A stretch of 64,000 bases of DNA from Fidelibacterota bacterium (GTDB lineage Bacteria > Fidelibacterota > Marinisomatia > SCGC-AAA003-L08 > JACNLC01). The notes beneath the pieces were generated by a model. The model was not told where the DNA came from. It was given only the letters and a program-made list of their open reading frames with translations, and did no database searches. Shown piece by piece: positions 25,971 to 34,609 of this stretch. The stretch covers positions 18,236 to 82,235 of the forward strand of contig JAJRUW010000031.1 in the NCBI GenBank assembly GCA_024277615.1, written 5' to 3'. A program made the translations under genes and the position numbers. Each line of letters opens with the position of its first letter. The first letter of the stretch is position 1.

Positions 25971-27566
25971 CTACTGCCGCATTTGCATCTGTGTCAACCA
26001 TGATCGTATTAACCTCGCTGCGTCCTCCGGACTTTCCTTTGCGTAAGTGACAACATCTTCCGTCATTCTGTCTTTGGCCTTGAGCTTTGCCCTGGCCTCA
26101 GGACTCAATTTTGTTATATATGCGTCTTCCGATACTTCCCTTTCGTCTATACCAGCAGTCAGGCCTGTCAGGTTTTCAACTCCGGGCAGTGCTGCAGTTG
26201 TCGTGGCAGCTGTCAGTTCCGGGAAGATCGTCGCAGTGTTTTTTAACAGTTTTCGCATGATGAACAGGGCAAATAAAACAGAAATACCTACAAGAACTTT
26301 GTTGATGACATCCGCCCACATTTCACCGGTCATTGATGCCCGGGCATAACCGTCTTCTGAATCTGCACCTGAGCGGTCAAACTGCATATTTTTGACTTCC
26401 ACAACGTCCCCTCTCTCGGCAGAATACCCTACGGCACTGGCAACGAGAGCTGAGATTTGATCCAATTCGGATTGATTTCTGGCAATGTATTCCCTGGTCT
26501 CTTCACCATCCGGCCCTGATGAGATTTTATAATATCCGTCCACAGCCACAGCCACGGAAAGTTTTTGAATGGCACCAATATTATTCTGGTAGTGTTCAAC
26601 CGTCTTATTGATTTCGTAATTTGTCAGTAAATCTTCGTTGGAGTGATGCTGACTGGTATTGCTGAGTGTATCGGAACTGGAAGTTGTCTCCGTATGTCTT
26701 TCCTCACTGATGACGGCCACATTTTCAGGATCGTAAATTTCCGCCGTACGTTCAATCTGTTCAAAATTTAATTCAACCGAAACTTCAACCACAGAGTGGT
26801 TTAAGCCAACAATACTTTCTACAATTTTATTGACTTTTTGCTTATATTTTTCCTCCAGAGAATTCTTCATTTCCCATTGATTTGCAACACTGCCCAGGTC
26901 TGCATCTTCGGATGAATTCTTGTTGAGTAATTTCCCATCCTCATCCAGAAGAACAACATTATCTTTTGTAATGCCCTCAACACAGTTTGCTACCAGAGAT
27001 GTAATACCCTTGATCTGCTGACTGCTCAGAGTGTTGCCGGGTTTCAAATTCAGGGCCACGGAAGCAGAACCACTATTTTCCTTTTCAAATAATTTACCTT
27101 CCGGAAGGTTCAGGTGAACGCGACAACTTCTGATGACATCGAATTGTGAGATCGTTTTTGCCAGTTCGCCTTCCAAAGCCCTCCGCATATTAATCTTCTG
27201 CATAAATGTCGTTTGACCGATTTTCTGATTGTCAAACACCTTCCAGCCTTCGGTCAAAGAGCCCGTCATCCCCTTACCGGCAAGCGTCAGACGGAGCTCG
27301 TCCACATTGCCGGCCGGTACCAGAATGGTTTTCCCGTTATTCTCAAGCTTAAAGGGAATGCTCTCACTACGTATCTCACTGATCATATTATCTGCTACGG
27401 ATGGCTCCAGATTGGTGTACAAAACCGTGAATTCAGGTTTGTTTGCCCAGGTGACGAGTGAGACGATTACCGCCACAATACCGACAACGACTGTAACGAT
27501 GACCATCCGCTGTGCCAGCGAGTACTTCCCCATTATTCTACTTAATATTGAAAATAGCTGATCCAT
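25971..27566 (-). CDS. fliF: FliF, MS-ring protein
   Basis: A 531-residue protein with membrane helices near the N-terminus (about 18-40) and near residue 430-450, enclosing the periplasmic ring-building motifs (TVLYTNLEPSVADNMI, 'RRALEGELAKTISQFDVIRSCRVHLNLPE' region, in part RALEGELAKTI). The C-terminal tail (about 455-531) binds FliG. FliF is the first flagellar structure assembled. The ATG at 27566 is preceded by AAGGG; a GTG two codons earlier is less likely. Confidence 0.96.
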   Translation of the reverse strand: MDQLFSILSRIMGKYSLAQRMVIVTVVVGIVAVIVSLVTWANKPEFTVLYTNLEPSVADNMISEIRSESIPFKLENNGKTILVPAGNVDELRLTLAGKGMTGSLTEGWKVFDNQKIGQTTFMQKINMRRALEGELAKTISQFDVIRSCRVHLNLPEGKLFEKENSGSASVALNLKPGNTLSSQQIKGITSLVANCVEGITKDNVVLLDEDGKLLNKNSSEDADLGSVANQWEMKNSLEEKYKQKVNKIVESIVGLNHSVVEVSVELNFEQIERTAEIYDPENVAVISEERHTETTSSSDTLSNTSQHHSNEDLLTNYEINKTVEHYQNNIGAIQKLSVAVAVDGYYKISSGPDGEETREYIARNQSELDQISALVASAVGYSAERGDVVEVKNMQFDRSGADSEDGYARASMTGEMWADVINKVLVGISVLFALFIMRKLLKNTATIFPELTAATTTAALPGVENLTGLTAGIDEREVSEDAYITKLSPEARAKLKAKDRMTEDVVTYAKESPEDAARLIRSWLTQMQMRQ

Positions 27567-27590
27567 TTGCACCCTTCTGCTGATTATTTA

Positions 27591-27908
27591 TTAAACCTGC
27601 ATGCGTTGAATTTCTTTATATGAATCCAATAATCGGCTGCGAATTTCCAGCAGCAGTTGAAAGTTCAGTTTTGACTCCTCAAGACGCGTCATGGCTTCCG
27701 CCAGGTTCTCGGATTTCCCTTCAACAACATCAGCCACTTTTTTCCCGGCTGTTTTCTGGCTCTGATTTACTGCAGACAGGAAATCCTTGATCGTCTCCGA
27801 AAAACTGACTTTTTCTCCGGGTCGCTGTTCCGCTGCAGCGAGATTCTTTGAACCCGCTTGTTTAATGATGTTTTGAGTTAATCCGGAAATATTATTTATG
27901 TTCGACAT
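27591..27908 (-). CDS. fliE: FliE, MS-ring/rod junction protein
   Basis: A 105-residue protein of FliE length. The C-terminal two thirds contain the typical helical pattern FSETIKDFLSAVNQSQ, then LAEAMTRLEESKLNFQLLLEIRSRLLDSYKEIQRMQV (the KLNFQLLLEIRSRLL core and QRMQV end are characteristic). A good AAGGGG site lies before the ATG. It precedes fliF, as usual. Confidence 0.94.
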   Translation of the reverse strand: MSNINNISGLTQNIIKQAGSKNLAAAEQRPGEKVSFSETIKDFLSAVNQSQKTAGKKVADVVEGKSENLAEAMTRLEESKLNFQLLLEIRSRLLDSYKEIQRMQV

Positions 27909-27911
27909 ATC

Positions 27912-28199
27912 TCACCCCTTTAAATCGATTAGATGACCTCTGTTAATCAGACTTACTTTATTTTTATTGTAGAAATTGAGATCTTCGGGCTTTTCACTCC
28001 CAAAGAGCATGTACAGAGTTGTTTTTTCCTGACTGGAAAGTACGACCGAAGGAGATTTTTCACGCTGAATTTTTACGCTCTCTTCCGGCTTTTCCACCTC
28101 AGGAAATTTTTCCCGGATGTTGATTCCGGTCTGATGATCAATATTTCTTGAATATCGATCCGCTATATAATCATTTCGAACATGAATTGGAATCTTCAT
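27912..28199 (-). CDS. Small hypothetical protein between flgC and fliE
   Basis: A 95-residue hydrophilic protein that fits exactly between flgC and fliE, 7 and 3 bases away, so it is almost certainly a real operon member. The N-terminal half is charged and probably disordered; the C-terminal 40 residues are better ordered, with LSSQEKTTLYMLFG and a final motif RGHLIDLKG. I recognise no family. The position suggests an accessory role in rod or MS-ring assembly. Confidence 0.7.
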   Translation of the reverse strand: MKIPIHVRNDYIADRYSRNIDHQTGINIREKFPEVEKPEESVKIQREKSPSVVLSSQEKTTLYMLFGSEKPEDLNFYNKNKVSLINRGHLIDLKG

Positions 28200-28206
28200 A
28201 GCTAAC

Positions 28207-28704
28207 TTAAATTTCCAGAGTTTTCTTTGCTACCTGTTTTACCGCATTGATTACACTCACATTTGCTTCATAGGCTCTGCTGGCAGAAACCATATCCACC
28301 ATTTCCTCGATAATGTTTATATCCGGCATGTGTATATATCCGTTCTCATCCGCCTCAGGATGATCCGGATCATAAACCAGTTTCTCACCACCGACTTCTT
28401 TAACTTCGTAAGGTTGGCCCTTACCGGTAAGGCTGTCACCCGTTGTATTCCTCACAGAGCTCCCGGGCAAATGGTGCTCCTTCAACCGCCGCATTTGAAG
28501 CACAAACTGGGTCCTGAAATTACCCTCTGATGCCATTCCTGCAGGCTTGTCCACAACTTCTTTTCGTCGATAAACCTTCCCTGATCCATCGGGTAATTTT
28601 TTTGCATTTGCAACATTTTCAGAGATAACCTCAAGACGCTTCATTTGTGAGGACAAACCCCTGTATGTCGTTTTTAAAGACGAAAATATTCCACCTGTTT
28701 TCAT
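28207..28704 (-). CDS. flgC: FlgC, proximal rod protein
   Basis: A 165-residue rod protein, a little longer than the usual 135-150. The N-terminus has SSLKTTYRGLSSQMKRLEVISENVANAKK, of which RLEVISENVANA is the flagellar rod motif, and the C-terminus has YIHMPDINIIEEMVDMVSASRAYEANVSVINAVKQ (key words EMVDMVSASRAYEAN). It follows flgB in the rod operon and has an AAGGAG ribosome-binding site. Confidence 0.95.
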   Translation of the reverse strand: MKTGGIFSSLKTTYRGLSSQMKRLEVISENVANAKKLPDGSGKVYRRKEVVDKPAGMASEGNFRTQFVLQMRRLKEHHLPGSSVRNTTGDSLTGKGQPYEVKEVGGEKLVYDPDHPEADENGYIHMPDINIIEEMVDMVSASRAYEANVSVINAVKQVAKKTLEI

Positions 28705-28715
28705 GCTGATACTCC

Positions 28716-29096
28716 TTAACGATTCCGGCCTAAGATGGCAGAGGACAGACCGGCATAGTATCGTCTGAGAACCTTGCTGACAAATTCATGTTTGATCTGG
28801 TTGGCTGCCAGATCACTCATCTCACGTGTCAGGTCAACTTCCCCTTCACCATTTGCTTCGGATTGAGCCAATTTTTTGAACCTGGAATTTGCCAGATGTC
28901 TGGGATCCGTGACTTTTAGACGGTTGTCATCCATTTCCTCCTTCAATACTGCAGAGAAATCTGTATCGATCCTTCTGAAACTGGGATTATTAACATTGGC
29001 AATATTTTCCGCAATAGCCGCTCGCTCCTGACCATAGGTTTCCAGAGCTTTTTTCAGTAATTGAGAATTATTTGTGTTAAAAAGTTTTAGTTCCAT
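28716..29096 (-). CDS. flgB: FlgB, proximal rod protein
   Basis: A 126-residue rod protein with the typical ERAAIAENIANVNNPSFRRID motif (about 23-43; key part IAENIANVNNPSFRR) and a C-terminal helix 'LTREMSDLAANQIKHEFVSKVL'. It begins the rod and basal-body operon. The start at 29096 is ATG; an in-frame TTG at 29117 would fall inside the -12 element of the predicted promoter and is unlikely. The leader would then be only about seven bases, so either the transcript is nearly leaderless or the promoter call is wrong. Confidence 0.93.
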   Translation of the reverse strand: MELKLFNTNNSQLLKKALETYGQERAAIAENIANVNNPSFRRIDTDFSAVLKEEMDDNRLKVTDPRHLANSRFKKLAQSEANGEGEVDLTREMSDLAANQIKHEFVSKVLRRYYAGLSSAILGRNR

Positions 29097-29113
29097 AGTT
29101 AACGACACGTGTT

Positions 29114-29128
29114 TCAATTGTCGTGCCG
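29114..29128 (-). promoter_or_regulatory. Sigma-54-like -24/-12 promoter of the flgB operon
   Basis: Minus strand reads CGGCAC-GACAA-TTGA. GG and GA are 10 bases apart. The -24 box differs from consensus in its first base and the -12 box has GA for GC, the same deviation as at fliL. The predicted start of transcription is close to the flgB start codon, which weakens the call. Confidence 0.42.
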
Positions 29129-29270
29129 ATACATGGCGGTTTTGGACTGCCGACCGTATTTATAAATCCGGCATCAACTAATCAATTTATTATTCGTGAT
29201 TTACTAAATCGGGAAGGAAATAATCAGACGTAAATAATTCACTTGCAAAATATCAGTGAGTGGAAACGGC

Positions 29271-29305
29271 GGAAAAATTTTCCAAACGGGAGGTGAAATA
29301 ATTCC
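29271..29305. promoter_or_regulatory. Candidate tandem enhancer site upstream of flgB
   Basis: The palindrome GGAAAAATTTTCC (29271-29283), identical to that at 15084-15096, is followed by an imperfect palindrome GTGAAATAATTCC (29293-29305), centres 22 bases apart. It is about 150 bases upstream of the flgB -24 box, the normal distance for an NtrC-type activator. A CGGGA/TCCCGT inverted repeat (29287-29308) overlaps the second site, so a terminator role is possible. Confidence 0.45.
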
Positions 29306-29335
29306 CGTAAGATATTGAAGAATCAGTGATTATTC

Positions 29336-29355
29336 CGCCTATAGCCCAATAGGCG
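29336..29355 (-). terminator. Short hairpin downstream of the sigma-54 activator gene
   Basis: Perfect 7-base arms (CGCCTAT and ATAGGCG) with a 6-base loop, 70 bases after the activator stop codon. No T-run follows, so termination is uncertain. Confidence 0.35.
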
Positions 29356-29424
29356 TACATGTGTATCTTTATAGCTCTTTAGGGTAGCCGGTAGTATATA
29401 TATGTTACCTGTCCTCGCAGAATA

Positions 29425-30774
29425 CTATTCTTCCATCTGATACTGGTGCAGTTTATTCCGCAATGTCCGTACGCTTATCCCAAGAATTTTGGCGGCCTTT
29501 GTACGATTGTCATCGGTCATGTCCAGGGTACTCTGGATCATCTTTTTCTCCATTTCCGCCAGGGACATGGCCTTGTTGTTGAACAAACCGCCCGCTGAAT
29601 CCTGGTGGTCTGATTCGAATGAAAAATGCTCCATTCGCAGAGACTCTTCTTCTCCTGAATACAGTATAGCACGTTCAAGCAGATTTTCCAGCTGCCTGAC
29701 GTTACCCTCAAATCTTTGTTTCATTAAGTATGACACTATTTCGGCAGAGATATCTTTTTTTTCATATCTGTATTTTACTTTAAACTTTTCGATGAAGTGA
29801 TTCAATAATATTGGAATATCGTCCGGCCGGGAACGCAGCGGAGGTACTTTGATGGGAAATACATTCAGGCGATAATAGAGGTCCTGTCTGAACCTGTCAC
29901 TGTCAATCAGGGATTGAATGGATTTGTTCGATGTGGCGATCACCCGAACATTGACATTGATCTCTTTGGTGGAGCCCACTCTGGTGAGGGTACCTTCCTG
30001 CAGAACCCGTAATAGTTTGGCCTGCATCGGCATAGGCATTTCGGTAATTTCATCCAGCAACAGCGTCCCGGTATCAGCCTCCTCGAATAGTCCTTTGTGC
30101 ATCTTTAGGGCATTTGTAAAAGATCCTTTTTCATGTCCAAAAAGCGTACTTTCAAATAATGACTCCGGAATCGCAGAACAATTGACCTTGAGAAATGGTT
30201 TATCCACGCGGTCACCCAGTTCGTGTATGGCCCGGGCGATCAGTTCTTTCCCGGTTCCACTTTCACCCTGAATAAATACGGCCGCGTCGCTCTTGGCAAC
30301 GATTTCGATCTGTTGGAAAACTTTCTGCATTTTACGGCTTTTCCCAACCAGCTTTTTAAATTTCGTCTCTTGAAGCAGTTTTCCCTTCAATTCTTTATTT
30401 TCTTCAATTATTCCCTCATATTCAAAATAGCGTTTTACGCGGGAAATTATATTCGAAAGGGAAAAAGGTTTGGTGACGAAATCAAAAGCGCCTTTTTGCA
30501 GGGCCTCCACGGCGAGTTCTATGGAGCCGTAAGCTGTGATCACCAGAAAACCTACGTCTGCATAATCCCTTTTTACAATCTCCATCAATTCAATACCTGT
30601 GATTCCGGGCATCATAAGATCCGAGACAACCAGGTTCACCGGTTCGGTTTTGAGAATTTCCAAAGCTGTTGCACCATCTTTTGCAGAGATTACTTCATAT
30701 CCCTCAGATTTAAAGGACTCGATCAGGACGGCCCGCAAACTGTGGTCATCGTCAACAATCAGGATTTTCTTCAT
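29425..30774 (-). CDS. Sigma-54-dependent flagellar activator (NtrC/FlgR/FlrC-type response regulator)
   Basis: A 449-residue protein with a receiver domain (about 1-118, acceptor Asp52 in VVSDLMMPG), an AAA+ sigma-54 activation domain (about 140-370; Walker A GESGTGKE at 170-177, Walker B LLLDEI) and a Fis-type HTH (about 405-446; DDNRTKAAKILGISVRTLRNKL). The loop that contacts sigma-54, normally GAFTGA, reads GSFTNA at 217-222. It lies directly upstream of the flgB operon, where FlgR/FlrC/FleR-type regulators usually act. It is the likely activator of the three sigma-54-like promoters described here. A GAGGTAAT site precedes its ATG. Confidence 0.94.
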   Translation of the reverse strand: MKKILIVDDDHSLRAVLIESFKSEGYEVISAKDGATALEILKTEPVNLVVSDLMMPGITGIELMEIVKRDYADVGFLVITAYGSIELAVEALQKGAFDFVTKPFSLSNIISRVKRYFEYEGIIEENKELKGKLLQETKFKKLVGKSRKMQKVFQQIEIVAKSDAAVFIQGESGTGKELIARAIHELGDRVDKPFLKVNCSAIPESLFESTLFGHEKGSFTNALKMHKGLFEEADTGTLLLDEITEMPMPMQAKLLRVLQEGTLTRVGSTKEINVNVRVIATSNKSIQSLIDSDRFRQDLYYRLNVFPIKVPPLRSRPDDIPILLNHFIEKFKVKYRYEKKDISAEIVSYLMKQRFEGNVRQLENLLERAILYSGEEESLRMEHFSFESDHQDSAGGLFNNKAMSLAEMEKKMIQSTLDMTDDNRTKAAKILGISVRTLRNKLHQYQMEE

Positions 30775-30907
30775 TTTGGGATTACCTCAAATATAACTTT
30801 ATCTGTATCATCAAGAACTTAACGCGATTTGTACCTAAACAAGGACGAAAATCGATGCGTAAATTAATTTTATTTACTACCAAGTTTGAAATGATATCTT
30901 TGCCCGC

Positions 30908-31504
30908 TTAGCCCCGGGTTGTGTCCTTTGCTATTTGCTTGCTGTAAACTTTCTGTACAAGAGAACTGGGATATTCTTTCCCGGGCTTCATCACTAACTG
31001 TCTGCCATCGGGCATGACTTTATGCAGGGTTTCCTTCAATTGAGCATTTTCCTGCTGCAGCTTTTTAATTAGCTGCATGTTGTTAATGTGTTTCCCCAGC
31101 AATTGAAACTCCCTTTCAGCCCTATCCAGAACGGACAGAACCTGACCAATCCGGAATGGTTTGATGAGATAATCGTAAACATTATTCCGCAATGCTTCAA
31201 TTGCACTTTCGAGCCCCGGATACCCCGTCATCAGGATATTGATCACGGCCGGATACATGGATTTCAATTCTTTGCTTAACGAGATTCCATCATGGTCCGG
31301 CAATCGGATATCAAGCAGGGCAAAATGAATTTCATTTTTCTCGGCTAGCTGAAGCGCTGTTTCGCCATTCTTCGCCAGAAAAACATTAAAGCCCTTGTCC
31401 CGAAGACCAATTTCCATGATCTTCAAAGTTGATTGCTGGTCATCGACTACGAGTATATTACGGCTCGATTTATCGATCTTTCCGGTTTTAGTAGATTGTT
31501 TCAC
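30908..31504 (-). CDS. Response regulator with a C-terminal coiled coil
   Basis: A 198-residue protein: a receiver domain (about 15-135, acceptor Asp65 in ALLDIRLPDHDG) followed by a helical region with a heptad pattern (LIKKLQQENAQLKETL, about 150-165) and a basic tail. There is no known output domain. The start is GTG with GGGAG four bases upstream, and it overlaps the upstream regulator gene by 17 bases. It probably relays or scaffolds signals within the fapA-associated group. Confidence 0.88.
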   Translation of the reverse strand: MKQSTKTGKIDKSSRNILVVDDQQSTLKIMEIGLRDKGFNVFLAKNGETALQLAEKNEIHFALLDIRLPDHDGISLSKELKSMYPAVINILMTGYPGLESAIEALRNNVYDYLIKPFRIGQVLSVLDRAEREFQLLGKHINNMQLIKKLQQENAQLKETLHKVMPDGRQLVMKPGKEYPSSLVQKVYSKQIAKDTTRG

Positions 31505-32882
31505 CTGACTCCCGCCTTATTATTTGAATTGATTCGTAAAAGAGCGCTTCACCCAGTTTCAGAATGAGCTCCTCAGCCGTACCGGCATCATCCGGATATG
31601 AGACGATATTGTATCTGACGGTGACTGACGGTTTCCCGTTATCTCCTGCGGTGTAATCTTCAATAATGCGTCTTATGTTTACGCAGGCCAGCTCCAGGGA
31701 TACCGCCGTCCCGGGATTTGAACCCACTATGAAGCATTCCGGTCCCAGCCGGTAAATGGATGTTGCCGGACTAAATTCCACAGCGGTCAGATCACGGAAC
31801 CTCTTACAGATAGCTCCATAATCCGGCAAGTCTGCATCCCCGGGCAGCGGCGCCAGTTTCAACAGGGCATATAACTCCGAGCGGTGGTTGGCCTTTGCAT
31901 CTTTTAACCGTCCGCTGATCCGGTCGAGAAAGGGCAGCTCATCGAATTTAGTCATCCCGGCCGGTTTTTCATTCAGGTTTCGCTGACCAAATACCGGTGC
32001 GATCTGAGTCGATAGAATTTTTAATAATTGACTCTTTTCCTCATTCTTGGTTTCAGAATTTTCCTGTAGTATTCCGATGAAGCCGTACAGTTCTTCCTGA
32101 TACAGTAACGGATATAACCCAATGGTCGATGCTTTATGGCCCGACGGCAGGTTGTGATCCCCTTGCTCATCCGGGTAATCGGTGCGTAGAAAAGTGGGCG
32201 TCTCGGCGGATATTCGCTTACCCAGAACAAGATCACCTGAGTCAAATGCCAGCCTACTGACCAGGGCCTCAGGAATACCTTTCGAACGGTATATTTCGTA
32301 TCTTGATGCTTTTGAATTGTAGAGAAATAAACCGACCTTTTCAATGGCAAATCCTTCAGTTATGGTATCCAGCACCATTTCGACGATCAGGTCAAAATCC
32401 GTCACCTGGTAAAGAATCGTACTGATGTTGTGTAACATCGTCATATTCGACAACATTTTTTCAATGCGGGTTTGCAGTCTGATATTATCTCTCATAATCC
32501 GGAGTTTTTCAACCGCCCGTGAGAGTACAATTCTGATCTCAGACGGCGTAAAAGGTTTTCGAATATAATCATATACACCATAACGCACAGCTTTTATTGC
32601 AGATTCGGCAGTTGCGAATCCTGTGGCAATAACAATTTGAGTGTCGTGATCCGTTTCCGAAACGGCTTTTACGATTTCCATTCCCGAAACAACCGGCATT
32701 ACCAGATCAGTCAATACAATATCGTATTGATTATCCCGAATTGCCTCCAGAGCTTTTTGTGAGTCTGTATATGCCGTGACTTCAAAGTTAAATTGAGGCA
32801 GATAAGTGAGCAGCAGTTCAGTGATCATCCGATCATCATCGACAACCAGAACTTTTGTTTTATCAAGTGAATTTATTTCCAT
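31488..32882 (-). CDS. Response regulator with GAF and degenerate GGDEF domain
   Basis: A 464-residue protein: receiver (about 8-125, acceptor Asp59 in DIVLTDLVMPVVSG), a GAF-like domain (about 150-300) and a C-terminal domain (about 315-460) with the overall GGDEF pattern, in which the active-site RxGGDEF is replaced by RLGPECF (about 378-384) and SxG-YP by IVSYPDD. The lost catalytic residues mean it should not make cyclic-di-GMP; it might bind a nucleotide or partner. It overlaps the coiled-coil regulator downstream and follows fapA. Confidence 0.82.
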   Translation of the reverse strand: MEINSLDKTKVLVVDDDRMITELLLTYLPQFNFEVTAYTDSQKALEAIRDNQYDIVLTDLVMPVVSGMEIVKAVSETDHDTQIVIATGFATAESAIKAVRYGVYDYIRKPFTPSEIRIVLSRAVEKLRIMRDNIRLQTRIEKMLSNMTMLHNISTILYQVTDFDLIVEMVLDTITEGFAIEKVGLFLYNSKASRYEIYRSKGIPEALVSRLAFDSGDLVLGKRISAETPTFLRTDYPDEQGDHNLPSGHKASTIGLYPLLYQEELYGFIGILQENSETKNEEKSQLLKILSTQIAPVFGQRNLNEKPAGMTKFDELPFLDRISGRLKDAKANHRSELYALLKLAPLPGDADLPDYGAICKRFRDLTAVEFSPATSIYRLGPECFIVGSNPGTAVSLELACVNIRRIIEDYTAGDNGKPSVTVRYNIVSYPDDAGTAEELILKLGEALFYESIQIIRRESGETIY

Positions 32883-32891
32883 TCTCTGTTC

Positions 32892-34265
32892 CTAGCTATT
32901 TGATATAATTTTATCATCCTTTAGCAGCAGTTTTACATTCGTCATCGGTTTCTCCACAAAATAATTTAATTTACCTATGGAAATGTTCACACCGCTGTGC
33001 AAAACTCCCTTTACTACAACAGCTTCAATCGGATTCCCTGTAGGGAACTGTTTCACTAATTTCGTTTCATCCCTTTTGACATCTGCGATATTTTTTTTCA
33101 ATGCTGCGCACTCATCTTTTAACTCTTCAAGTTCCCTGGACTTCTCGGGTGAGAGATGGCCCGATTCTTTCTCCAGGATTTGGTTGAAGGCCATGAGCTT
33201 GGACTTTAAAGAATAGCGGATTTGCAGCCGATCCAGTTTCTTTCGTAATGAGGTCAGTTCCGGTGGAGGTTCGGATACCGCTTTCAAGCCCACAAACAAC
33301 TCCGTCTTTATGTTCTGATCCGAGCCAATCTCAGTTGCACATATCTTTTCTTCGGCCTTTATTTTTCCTCCTCTGATCAGTCCTTCATTTTCCTCCAGCA
33401 GGACTGAAGACCCTGCGATTATTTTTGAATTGATGGCATAGTGATTGATGATTACATCTCCGTTTACACCGACGGTTGTATCCTGTAAAAAGCCGCAAAT
33501 TAAGCTTCCTCCGGCCACAACTTTTGCCCGCCCCTTTCCGAGAACCCCGTGCTTGACCGCAATGTCCCCTTTGTAGGAATAAACTTCCGCCGCTTCGACA
33601 TTTCCGCTGATGAAGATATTTTCCGTTGCCTCAACTCTGAAGCCTGACCTGACATCACCGTCAATGATAATGGTGCCGTCAAAATTAACATTCCCGGTTG
33701 CATAATTGACACCGCCCTTAATGTGATAGACCCGGTCAACATTTATCCGGTTGCCGGTATAAAAAACATAGCCGTCAAGTTCGGACAAGAGACTCATTCC
33801 ATCGTCAGATATGTGCGTATTTGTACCCAGCATCTTTGACAGCTGGAAATAGGAAGGTGATAAATCCGCTCCAAGAACACTCATGCCTGGTTTGCCCTCT
33901 CCCGGAGATACGATTCTTGCCAGTGGTTGATTCAGGTTCACCGGTTCGAATGTTTTTATCTTCTTGAAATTGGCAATTCCATCGTGACTGATGGTTGGTT
34001 TCTGTACAGTATCACGATCTATCAGCCACTCAATTTTGGGCTCCTCTGTAATAACAGGCGGAGTGCCTGCGGCGATAGTTACATTTTCCACAGTTTTTTT
34101 CCGTTTGCAAATCTGAGCCAGTTTATCCTCATCAATACCATAACAAATTCCCCTAACTTTTAATTGCTGCTGAACTTCCTCGGCTGTGGGGTAATTTTCC
34201 CCATTTGCAGATAAAGACAGCTTTGCGGAGAGCAAATCATCTGATATGTTGATTTTAATGCTCAT
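32892..34265 (-). CDS. fapA: FapA (DUF342), flagellar assembly protein A
   Basis: A 457-residue protein of the DUF342/FapA family. The N-terminal region (about 1-110) precedes the core with GEGKPGMSVLGADL (about 125), then a right-handed beta-helix of repeated hydrophobic strands (about 165-300; for example YHIKGGVNYATGNVNFDGTI, in part), and a coiled coil (about 330-410). Vibrio FapA is needed for polar flagellation. It is soluble, without membrane segments. It lies between chemotaxis genes and the two receiver proteins. Confidence 0.9.
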   Translation of the reverse strand: MSIKINISDDLLSAKLSLSANGENYPTAEEVQQQLKVRGICYGIDEDKLAQICKRKKTVENVTIAAGTPPVITEEPKIEWLIDRDTVQKPTISHDGIANFKKIKTFEPVNLNQPLARIVSPGEGKPGMSVLGADLSPSYFQLSKMLGTNTHISDDGMSLLSELDGYVFYTGNRINVDRVYHIKGGVNYATGNVNFDGTIIIDGDVRSGFRVEATENIFISGNVEAAEVYSYKGDIAVKHGVLGKGRAKVVAGGSLICGFLQDTTVGVNGDVIINHYAINSKIIAGSSVLLEENEGLIRGGKIKAEEKICATEIGSDQNIKTELFVGLKAVSEPPPELTSLRKKLDRLQIRYSLKSKLMAFNQILEKESGHLSPEKSRELEELKDECAALKKNIADVKRDETKLVKQFPTGNPIEAVVVKGVLHSGVNISIGKLNYFVEKPMTNVKLLLKDDKIISNS

Positions 34266-34302
34266 TATTGGGTCAGGAGTCCCTTACGAAACTCCATCCG
34301 AA

Positions 34303-34581
34303 CTATGGTTTAGCCACATCTGCTTCCAGCTCAAAATATATTTCTGATTTTTCACCGCATTTGCAACGGTGTAGAATCCCGACAATTTCGCCATTTTCCG
34401 TTATGGGAGTAACCACACTGTTCCGGGCGCCGTCCGGGTTTTCAGCCGGGACATCAATTTTTACTGGTTTATCAAGCTCGACGGAACTTTTCTTTATGAT
34501 TTTTTTCCCTTTGACACGGGCACGACTGCGAGAATCCGTCAGACCCGGGTTAAGTGATTTAAATTTCTGTGCAGATGTCAT
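34303..34581 (-). CDS. Small hypothetical protein downstream of cheZ
   Basis: A 92-residue basic protein. The start is the ATG at 34581, preceded by a strong GGAGG seven to eight bases upstream; an in-frame ATG at 34617 lacks any such site and would overlap cheZ. The N-terminal half is Lys/Arg-rich; the C-terminal half is beta-like with 'NGEIVGILHRCKCGEKSEIYFELE', whose CKC pair could bind metal. I recognise no family. Its place between cheZ and fapA suggests a link to chemotaxis or flagellar control. Confidence 0.75.
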   Translation of the reverse strand: MTSAQKFKSLNPGLTDSRSRARVKGKKIIKKSSVELDKPVKIDVPAENPDGARNSVVTPITENGEIVGILHRCKCGEKSEIYFELEADVAKP

Positions 34582-34609
34582 TGCATTACCTCCGTTGTTT
34601 AGCATCCGA

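Larger units (their letters stand above)
29118..29424. other. 307-base intergenic region between the sigma-54 activator and flgB
   Basis: No gene is seen. It contains the sigma-54-like element (29114-29128), tandem palindromes (29271-29305) and a short hairpin (29336-29355; CGCCTAT/ATAGGCG with a 6-base loop) that could end the activator transcript, though it has no T-run. Confidence 0.65.

Noticed and set aside
30223..30822. A 199-residue plus-strand open frame opposite the sigma-54 activator
   Set aside because: It is antisense to conserved receiver and AAA+ motifs and has no recognisable domain.
30775..30907. Sigma-28 promoter in front of the sigma-54 activator
   Set aside because: A TTATCTGT sequence resembles part of the -10 box, but there is no TAAA-type -35 at 15 bases; no good sigma-28 site was found anywhere in the window.
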